The notes beneath the pieces are model-generated. The model did not search any database. It saw only the letters and a program-made list of their open reading frames with translations, and was not told the DNA's origin. Source: Odoribacter sp. (GTDB lineage: Bacteria; Bacteroidota; Bacteroidia; Bacteroidales; Prolixibacteraceae). From it: DNA of 64,000 nucleotides. This document shows positions 8,497 through 14,402 of this stretch, piece after piece. Numbering within the stretch: the first letter of the stretch is position 1; the number at the start of each line of letters is the position of its first letter. A program made the position numbers and the translations under genes. The stretch is from the NCBI GenBank assembly GCA_013824715.1, contig PNOH01000001.1:124001-188000 (forward strand), in the 5' to 3' direction.

Positions 8497-9894
8497 ATGA
8501 ACCGACCAATTAACCTTTATGCCGGATTACTGATAATCTGTTGTTCACTTATTATTTATTCCTGTAAGCCAAAAACCCATGGTTGGCCACAATTCAGAGG
8601 GCCTGAAAACAACATGGTAGCCACCGGCACGAACTATGCCACCGAATGGAACGATAGCCTGAATTTGCTGTGGTCGGCAGATTTGACCGGAACAGGCTGG
8701 TCTTCGCCAATTGTTTACGGTGATCAGATTTTTATTGCTTCAGCCTTTCAGGAAAAAGCAGCTCCGGTTGAAGTAAAACCAGCACAACCAACTCCGCCGC
8801 CTCCGGCACAGGGGCAGAATCCGGGCGCACAACAAGGCCCGCCGCCACCTCCTGCCGAAGACAGCACTTATCTTCAGGAAGTTTACCGTTGGGAACTGAT
8901 CTGCTTCGACCTGAAAACAGGAAAGGAACTTTGGAAACAGGTTGCCCGAACCGGAAGCCCCAGGATTAAAAAGCACGCCGGAAGTACCTATGCCTGCGAA
9001 ACACCTGTTACCGACGGAAAACGGGTTTACACTTATTTTGGCATGACCGGAGTGTATTGTTACGATTTGACCGGAAAACTGCTCTGGCAGAAAGATCTTG
9101 GTTCTTTCAAAACGCTGAACGGATGGGGCACGGGTTCATCGCCTGTAGTTTATCAGGATGTCCTCTACATCCAGGTTGACAACGAAGAACATTCGTTTCT
9201 CGTAGCCCTTGATGCCGCAACGGGTAACGAAAAATGGAGAGTTGAAAGGGATGAAAAAACCAACTACAGTACGCCGGTGATATGGAAAAACAAGTTCAGA
9301 ACAGAACTGGTTACCACGGGTAAAACTGCTCGTGCTTACGTTCCGGCCACCGGAAAACTGGTCTGGGAGCTTAAAATGGGCGGACAAATGTCAATTCCCT
9401 CCCCGGTTTATGACCTCGAACATATTTACCTTGGAAATGCCGGTGGACGCGATATACCCGGAATTCTGTATTCAGTAAAAGCCGGGGCTGAAGGCGACAT
9501 TACCCCAGCCGACAGCGGCCTGGTCAGTACCGGTGTGGAATGGACCGTCCGGGATGCCGGTCTTGCCAACCCATCGCCATTGTTATCAAATGGGCTGCTT
9601 TACCTGTTGAGCGGGAGAGGAGGCGAACTTCGCTGCCTGGATGCTGCCACCGGAAAGTTGGTTTATTTGGAAAAAATGGTTAAAGTTGGGGCTTGCTGGG
9701 CCTCACCCTGGGCTGTTGGCGATCAGATTTGTTTTTTTGATGAAAGAGGCAACACACATATTATTCAAGCAGGAAAAGAATTTAAAGAAATCAGGCAAAA
9801 TTCACTCGATGATAAATTCTGGGCATCAGTGGCTATTACAGAAGATGCTTACATTTTCAGGGGAGTTAAAAAGTTGTATTGTGTGAAGAAATAA
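8497..9894 (+). CDS. PQQ-binding-like beta-propeller lipoprotein
   Basis: The start is set at 8497 (MNRPINLYAGLLI, 465 residues) so that the signal and lipobox (LIIYSC, Cys23) fall in the usual place. The mature part opens with HGWPQFRGPENNMV, the entry of many secreted PQQ-like propellers. It then shows repeated PQQ-type blades, for example CFDLKTGKELWKQ, CYDLTGKLLWQKD, ALDAATGNEKWRVE, PATGKLVWELK and CLDAATGKLVYLEK. Between about residues 88 and 120 there is a proline-rich insert (PTPPPPAQGQNPGAQQG and PPPPP) that would loop out of the first blade. There are no dehydrogenase active-site features, so it may be a structural or ligand-binding propeller rather than an enzyme. It lies after the terminator of the sus-type operon. 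A near -7 element (TATATTTC, 8466-8473) precedes it. Confidence 0.85.
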   Translation: MNRPINLYAGLLIICCSLIIYSCKPKTHGWPQFRGPENNMVATGTNYATEWNDSLNLLWSADLTGTGWSSPIVYGDQIFIASAFQEKAAPVEVKPAQPTPPPPAQGQNPGAQQGPPPPPAEDSTYLQEVYRWELICFDLKTGKELWKQVARTGSPRIKKHAGSTYACETPVTDGKRVYTYFGMTGVYCYDLTGKLLWQKDLGSFKTLNGWGTGSSPVVYQDVLYIQVDNEEHSFLVALDAATGNEKWRVERDEKTNYSTPVIWKNKFRTELVTTGKTARAYVPATGKLVWELKMGGQMSIPSPVYDLEHIYLGNAGGRDIPGILYSVKAGAEGDITPADSGLVSTGVEWTVRDAGLANPSPLLSNGLLYLLSGRGGELRCLDAATGKLVYLEKMVKVGACWASPWAVGDQICFFDERGNTHIIQAGKEFKEIRQNSLDDKFWASVAITEDAYIFRGVKKLYCVKK

Positions 9895-9907
9895 AATCCC
9901 CTGCTCC

Positions 9908-9940
9908 AGTCAGAGTCTCACTCTAAGTGAGGCCCTGACT
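9908..9940. repeat. Palindromic intergenic hairpin
   Basis: AGTCAGAGTCTCAC pairs with GTGAGGCCCTGACT over 14 positions with one mismatch and one wobble pair, around a 5-base loop. There is no T run after it, so it is not a standard terminator. It lies 13 bp after the PQQ-propeller gene. Confidence 0.6.
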
Positions 9941-10031
9941 AATATTAGAGCTGTACCGCTTGCTTGTTGAGGAATTCAGGTATTTTGAATAATAGAATGG
10001 TCTTTAAAAGATGCTTCAAAAAGTGTTTTGA

Positions 10032-10096
10032 CTCTGCGGTTCTCTGCGAATAACCTTTGCGATCCTCTGCGTTTTTACCATTTTAATACCGCAGAG
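10032..10096. repeat. CTCTGCG-type palindromic dispersed element
   Basis: Outer arms CTCTGCGGT (10032-10040) and ACCGCAGAG (10088-10096) are perfect inverted repeats. Between them are further CTCTGCG/TTTGCG units (TTCTCTGCGAA, CCTTTGCGATCCTCTGCG). I recall similar CTCTGCG strings as short repeats in many Bacteroidetes genomes. The number of copies in this genome is unknown. Confidence 0.55.
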
Positions 10097-10301
10097 AAAT
10101 CTATCAGCAAATCCAAAATCCAAACCAATATGACCAACCAAACTCAACACTCCAATTCACCAGAATTCCAAGCTGCATCAGTCTTTATTTGCGAATGCAG
10201 TAGCACAGAACATCAGATTGTTGTGAACTATGATTTTGACGACAATATTAATCTCAACATTTTTCAGTATTTTTGTGTTAAAATCGTTAAATACATTCAT
10301 T

Positions 10302-10547
10302 ATGAACTTGCAATATATTTCAGATAATAAGGGAAAAACAACTGGAGTTTTCATTCCTATCCATGACTGGGAGTACCTAAAAAATAAATACCAGGAGATT
10401 GATCATGAAGAAAAGCACTCGTTTGAAGTTCCGGACTGGCATAAAGAAATTGTACTTCAAAGATTAGAAGAACACCGTGGAGATGCGGATAATGTGCTGG
10501 ATTGGGAGAATGTTCGAAAAGAAATTGAGGAAAAATATGGTTTTTAA
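10302..10547 (+). CDS. Orphan antitoxin, addiction-module (CHP02574-like) family
   Basis: An 81-residue acidic protein starting at 10302 (MNLQYISDNKGKTTGVFIP). The N-terminal strand-turn-strand (YISDNKGKTTGVFIPIHDWE) and the C-terminal toxin-binding tail with the WENVRKEIEEKYGF pattern match antitoxins that pair with ParE/RelE-type toxins in Bacteroidetes. Its last codons overlap a second ATG (10537), as expected for a toxin gene in a two-gene operon, but that toxin gene is broken. It would normally bind and neutralise the toxin and repress its own promoter. Now it has no intact partner in the window. A start at 10230 would add a leader that looks like noncoding sequence. Confidence 0.75.
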   Translation: MNLQYISDNKGKTTGVFIPIHDWEYLKNKYQEIDHEEKHSFEVPDWHKEIVLQRLEEHRGDADNVLDWENVRKEIEEKYGF

Positions 10548-10619
10548 AATCGCAGTGTAATTCTTGGTGTTATTTGTACCCACCGTGACACTAAAACATG
10601 GGAAGAAAGAGTAATATAA
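10537..10619 (+). pseudogene. ParE/RelE-type toxin remnant: first 7 and last ~20 codons only
   Basis: The ATG at 10537 overlaps the end of the antitoxin gene and reads MVFKIAV before a stop (10558-10560). Shifted by one frame from 10557, the next codons read VILGVICTHRDTKTWEERVI and stop at 10617-10619. That is the C-terminal strand of ParE/RelE toxins (compare the family pattern I-L-x-V-x-H-x-x-R-D-x-x-x-W). About 70 codons of the usual 95-100 residue toxin are missing, and the join is out of frame. It is therefore an internally deleted toxin gene behind a preserved antitoxin. Confidence 0.7.
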
Positions 10620-10621
10620 TT

Positions 10622-10693
10622 GGGCTTCGAGCCCGTGCAGCACCACCAGTCGGCGGATGACTGCTGCCCGGCCATCGTGCCGGGCTTTTTTTT
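10622..10693 (+). other. Row of four hairpins ending in a terminator
   Basis: Directly after the toxin remnant come a GGGCT/AGCCC hairpin (loop TCG), a GTGC/GCAC mini-hairpin, a CAGTC/GACTG hairpin with outer GCAG/CTGC pairs, and a perfect 7-bp GCCCGGC/GCCGGGC stem (10666-10685) followed by eight T. The last element is a good rho-independent terminator. The block is much richer in GC than its surroundings. It may be only a terminator with repeat-derived hairpins in front, or a small structured RNA. No promoter was identified for a separate RNA. Confidence 0.6.
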
Positions 10694-10762
10694 ATGTGAA
10701 TTCATGAAGCAAAAGGGTACATCTTTCAATAAAAGAAGGAATTCTTTTTACCCATAATTTTC

Positions 10763-10770
10763 TACATTTG
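10763..10770 (+). promoter_or_regulatory. -7 element for the amidohydrolase gene
   Basis: TACATTTG is an exact match to the Bacteroidetes -7 consensus TAnnTTTG, placed 24 bp before the start codon at 10795. No exact TTTG -33 element is present at the right distance. Confidence 0.5.
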
Positions 10771-10794
10771 CCTGATTCGTAAATCTTCAATTTC

Positions 10795-12441
10795 ATGAGC
10801 CGCATTCTTTTCTTATTCCTTTTTCCTGTCCTTTTTGTTTTATCCTGTAACACCCCCAAAATGAAAGTTGACCTGATCATTACCAATGCCTTGGTTTATA
10901 TGGTGAACGATTCGTTTACCGTAGCCGAAAGTTTTGCCGTTCAGGGTGGAAAGTTTCTGGCGGTTGGAAAAAATGAAGAAATCGCCGAGAGGTACAGTTC
11001 CGTCAATACGATTGATGCGGATGGAAAAACGGTGGTTCCCGGATTTATTGATGCACATTGCCATTTCTTCGGCTATGGAATGAACCTGATGCAATATGCC
11101 GATCTGGCGGGATTACCTGATCAGGAGAGCATTTACAGAAAACTTCAGGAACATCAGGCAAAGGCTGGTGGCGATTGGTTGCTTGGTCGGGGATGGGACC
11201 AGAATCTGTGGCCCGAAAAAGAATTTCCGGATAATCAGCGGCTCAATGAAATGTTTCCTGAGATTCCGGTTTACCTGATCAGAATTGATGGCCACGCGGC
11301 CTGGTGCAATGCTAAGGCGCTCGAACTGGCCGGAATTACAGCAAACACAAAAGTTGACGGGGGAGAAGTGCTCCTGGAAAATGGCCAGACAACCGGTGTG
11401 CTGATAGATAATGCCATGGAACTGGTGTCTAAAAAGATTCCTGTACCAACTCTTGAATTGAAAATAAAAGCATTGCTGGCCGCACAGCAGAATTGCATGG
11501 AGGTGGGGCTCACTTCGGTGACCGATTGCGGCCTTCCGAAAGAAATTATTTTGCTCATGGATTCGCTGCAAAAAAGAGGTTTGCTTAAAATGCGCATCAA
11601 TGCCATGATGGAGCCCAGCGAAGAAAACCTGGAATATTTCATGAAAAACGGGCAGTACGTTACCGATCACTTACAGGTGAGAACGATCAAACTTTATGCC
11701 GATGGAGCTTTGGGTTCACGAGGCGCTTATTTGCTCGGTGACTATTCGGATGATCCCGGCAATCGTGGTTTGCTGATGAATAAAGCTTCTTATTTCGAAG
11801 CTATTTGCCTGAAAGCCTATGATGCAGGTTTTCAGGTAGCCACCCATTGCATTGGCGATGGCGCCAACCGGTTTATCCTGAATATCTATGGAGAATTTTT
11901 AAAAGGTAAAAATGACCGCCGCTGGCGAATCGAACATGCCCAGGTGGTACATCCTGACGATTTGCAATTTTTTGGAAAATACTCGGTCGTTCCATCTATT
12001 CAGGCGACTCATGCTACTTCTGATATGTTATGGGCCGACGAACGATTGGGCGCTAAACGGATCAATTCAGCTTATGCCTACCAACAATTGCTTGCTCAAA
12101 ACGACTGGCTGCCCAATGGTACCGATTTTCCGGTTGAAGGTATCAACCCGGCACTCACATTTTTTGCTTCAGTTTGCCGTAAGAATACAGATGGATTACC
12201 GGCTGATGGATTTCAAATGGAAAATGCCCTCACCCGCGAACAGGCATTGCGTTCGATGACCATTTGGGCCGCCAAAGCTGGATTTGAAGAACTGAAAAAG
12301 GGCAGTATTGAACCGGGGAAATCAGCCGATTTCGTGGTGTTCGATACCGATTTAATGAATTGTAAGGAAAGCGATATCCTGAAGGCAAAAGTATTGAAAA
12401 CGGTGCTTGGCGGCGAGGTGGTTTACAAAACCGGAAATTAG
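10795..12441 (+). CDS. Secreted amidohydrolase lipoprotein (YtcJ/amidohydrolase-3 family)
   Basis: A 548-residue metal-dependent hydrolase. The N-terminus is a lipoprotein signal (FVLSC, Cys18). Amidohydrolase hallmarks follow in order: ALVYMVNDSFTVAESFAVQG (N-terminal strand), GFIDAHCHFFG (metal-binding H-x-H), YADGALGSRGAYL, ATHCIGDGANR, RRWRIEHAQVVHPDDL and NGTDFPVE. The C-terminal composite strand has GSIEPGKSADFVVFD. Family members hydrolyse amide or related bonds; the substrate is not predictable. A lipid anchor implies a periplasmic or outer-membrane location, which is seen in many Bacteroidetes copies. It converges on the ORF6N gene with an 8-bp gap and no terminator. Confidence 0.88.
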   Translation: MSRILFLFLFPVLFVLSCNTPKMKVDLIITNALVYMVNDSFTVAESFAVQGGKFLAVGKNEEIAERYSSVNTIDADGKTVVPGFIDAHCHFFGYGMNLMQYADLAGLPDQESIYRKLQEHQAKAGGDWLLGRGWDQNLWPEKEFPDNQRLNEMFPEIPVYLIRIDGHAAWCNAKALELAGITANTKVDGGEVLLENGQTTGVLIDNAMELVSKKIPVPTLELKIKALLAAQQNCMEVGLTSVTDCGLPKEIILLMDSLQKRGLLKMRINAMMEPSEENLEYFMKNGQYVTDHLQVRTIKLYADGALGSRGAYLLGDYSDDPGNRGLLMNKASYFEAICLKAYDAGFQVATHCIGDGANRFILNIYGEFLKGKNDRRWRIEHAQVVHPDDLQFFGKYSVVPSIQATHATSDMLWADERLGAKRINSAYAYQQLLAQNDWLPNGTDFPVEGINPALTFFASVCRKNTDGLPADGFQMENALTREQALRSMTIWAAKAGFEELKKGSIEPGKSADFVVFDTDLMNCKESDILKAKVLKTVLGGEVVYKTGN

Positions 12442-12449
12442 GTCGGAAG

Positions 12450-13004
12450 TTATTCTTTCTGGGATTTGAAACCTATTATCCTGCGGTTTACTTGATCTGA
12501 CTCCTGGTGTTTTGCATGCTCAATCTGCTTGATATATTCGAAAATAAGGTCTATTTTTTTATCTTGCTCTGAGCCGCCTTTTTCTAATTCTTCCAGTTTC
12601 AGTATGATGTCATGGTGGGATATTGCTAATCGGCGCAATTTGCTAAACAATCGAATAATCTGGATATTGACTTTGATTGCTCTTTCGCTGCTCAAAACTG
12701 TTGACAATTGAGCAACGCCATCTTCCGTAAATGCGTAAGGAGCATAACGAAGTCCCATTTTATCTTCATTGGTGGTGACAAATTGGCTCCTCCAATCTTT
12801 AAATTCCCGGTCGGTTAATTCAAACATAAAATCCTCCGGAAAACGAATCATGTTTCTTTTAACTTGTCTTTTCAAATATTTTGTTTCTACTCCATAAAGT
12901 TCGGCCAAGTCCCTGTCAAGCATAACTTTTTCATTCCTGATGATATAGATTTTACTCATTACAACTTCTTCAGGAATGGCAATACTTTGTATTGAATCAC
13001 TCAT
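12450..13004 (-). CDS. ORF6N-domain DNA-binding protein
   Basis: A 184-residue protein whose first 100 or so residues match the ORF6N domain: VVMSKIYIIRNEKVMLDRDLAELYGVETKYLKRQVKRN, then RFPEDFMFELTDREF and RYAPYAFTEDGVAQLSTVL. The domain is related to KilA-N and is found in phage and mobile-element proteins, but solitary chromosomal copies are very common in Bacteroidetes. The last third is a charged helix or coiled coil (KLEELEKGGSEQDKKIDLIFEYIKQIEHA). No phage genes surround it. Role unknown; presumed transcriptional or antirepressor-like. Confidence 0.85.
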   Translation of the reverse strand: MSDSIQSIAIPEEVVMSKIYIIRNEKVMLDRDLAELYGVETKYLKRQVKRNMIRFPEDFMFELTDREFKDWRSQFVTTNEDKMGLRYAPYAFTEDGVAQLSTVLSSERAIKVNIQIIRLFSKLRRLAISHHDIILKLEELEKGGSEQDKKIDLIFEYIKQIEHAKHQESDQVNRRIIGFKSQKE

Positions 13005-13066
13005 ATTTTATTCAGTTACAAAAAGATTCAGATTATTTTCAGGTTTCACCGGCTATTGGTACTATT

Positions 13067-14314
13067 CTATTCCCGGGTGTTCCTCCATTCGGCCCAGTTA
13101 ATTGACGAAAAGTAACTGCGCAGCATTCCGTCAAATAAACGAACAGCCTGAAGCCGGGTGTGTGTCGAATTGATCTTTTGAATTTCAATTGGGACCTGCT
13201 CAATCCGTTTATCAAGAAAGGCATTAAAATCGCTGAGTGTTTGTTCATAATTGGAAATGGTCTTCTCTTTACCCTCAAATTGAACATTTTCCCGCAGCAC
13301 AATATCATCAGGTTTAAAATCCGGAATATATTGTGGAAGGATTTTGAACGAATTTTCAGGCAATTTGAGCTGCCAGTCGGCATAGTCACCGATTAGTTTA
13401 ACCAGTTCATCTTTGCTTTCCTTGCTGGATTTGGCCGGAAGTGCGCCCAATTGCTCTTTTAAGCTTTGAACCAGGGTTTCGAGTGAGCCCCAATTAGTTT
13501 TTATCGCAGAAAACGTACCTAGGATTTTGTAGGTATTGTCGCTGGGAAGTCCGATAAAAACAACATTGGTTTGGTACGAAGGATTGCTCTTTTTGACTTC
13601 GTCAATGGTTAATTTTACCGTGTTTACGGCAGCCTGCAGGTTTTTGATTGACTGTTGAACGGCTGAAAACCTGAGTTTATAAAAATAGTTTTCGATGCTG
13701 TCGCATTCAACCTGCACAGCCATGAGTTTTTCCTGAACCAGATCGTTCTTCATTCCACTTGCTTCAACATCATGGGTCGAAAACCACACATCTGAGGCTC
13801 CGGCAACTTTAAAATAAAGTGTTGCTTCAGCGATGTTTTCTTCCTGATTGGTTTGGCCGTTCAGGCTAAATTGCCATGTTGCTTGGATGTTGACCTTTAG
13901 AAATGATTGTGAAAACGATGTATTGGATAAGGTAATTTCAGCGGTTGATTTTTGGGAACCAGATTTCACCTCTACAAAATCGTCACCAGTGAAACTGATG
14001 TTTTCGTTCAGTAATTTCCATTCTGCTTTGCTGTCGTTCAACTGATAGATCAGGCCATCTTTCCCTCTGGAAAGAATCTGGCCAGTTCCGGCAATATCGG
14101 CATAAATATCAGGGAATTTACAAAAATCTCTCCGTCCTCCTTCCATCTCAGCGCCAACTATCAATATTTTCCCTGGGGCAATGGCAAAAACTTCACCGTT
14201 TTTAATTGGATTCCCATCAACAGTTAATTGTATAAATGGCTTTCGAACAGGTTGAAGGGCCATGGCGGTGCCAACTATAAAAACCATAAAGAGGACTAAG
14301 AAAAATCTTTTCAT
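13067..14314 (-). CDS. Secreted protein of unknown function, last gene of the starch operon arm
   Basis: I do not recognise this 415-residue protein. It begins with a clear signal peptide (MKRFFLVLFMVFIVGTAMA). Residues about 20-200 look all-beta (an Ig-like region with PFIQLTVDGNPIKNGEVFAI, then further strands). About 200-300 is helical with coiled-coil character (QQSIKNLQAAVNTVKLTIDEV and LVQSLKEQLGALP). The rest is helical. There are no catalytic motifs, no lipobox and no T9SS tail, so it should be periplasmic. It lies 88 bp downstream of the GH13 amylase on the same strand with no terminator between, so it is probably cotranscribed and may help with starch handling or with secretion of the amylase. 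Confidence 0.75.
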   Translation of the reverse strand: MKRFFLVLFMVFIVGTAMALQPVRKPFIQLTVDGNPIKNGEVFAIAPGKILIVGAEMEGGRRDFCKFPDIYADIAGTGQILSRGKDGLIYQLNDSKAEWKLLNENISFTGDDFVEVKSGSQKSTAEITLSNTSFSQSFLKVNIQATWQFSLNGQTNQEENIAEATLYFKVAGASDVWFSTHDVEASGMKNDLVQEKLMAVQVECDSIENYFYKLRFSAVQQSIKNLQAAVNTVKLTIDEVKKSNPSYQTNVVFIGLPSDNTYKILGTFSAIKTNWGSLETLVQSLKEQLGALPAKSSKESKDELVKLIGDYADWQLKLPENSFKILPQYIPDFKPDDIVLRENVQFEGKEKTISNYEQTLSDFNAFLDKRIEQVPIEIQKINSTHTRLQAVRLFDGMLRSYFSSINWAEWRNTRE

Positions 14315-14402
14315 ATTTCCAACTAATATAGTCCGTGAAGTGGGCTAAATTTAATTAAAAATAAGTGGGAATGAAATATTTAATAAACAGGTTTATCTGA
14401 TT

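Larger units (their letters stand above)
9895..10301. other. Repeat-rich intergenic stretch without a gene
   Basis: This 407-bp gap contains no convincing reading frame. It holds a 14-bp hairpin with one mismatch (9908-9940) and a separate palindromic element built from CTCTGCG units (10032-10096). Both look like small dispersed repeats of the sort common between Bacteroidetes genes. The remainder is AT-rich leader of the antitoxin gene. Confidence 0.6.

Noticed and set aside
9908-9940. Hairpin after the PQQ-propeller gene as its terminator
   Set aside because: The stem is good but no T run follows, and it resembles other dispersed palindromes in the window; kept only as a repeat.
11113-11670. 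Long minus-strand open frame (185 codons) inside the amidohydrolase gene
   Set aside because: It is antisense to a well-supported enzyme whose motifs span the same bases, has no recognisable domain and is His/Phe-rich as expected for a shadow frame.
12450-13004. ORF6N gene as a sign of a prophage
   Set aside because: No phage structural, integrase or lysis genes lie nearby and solitary ORF6N genes are common in Bacteroidetes chromosomes.
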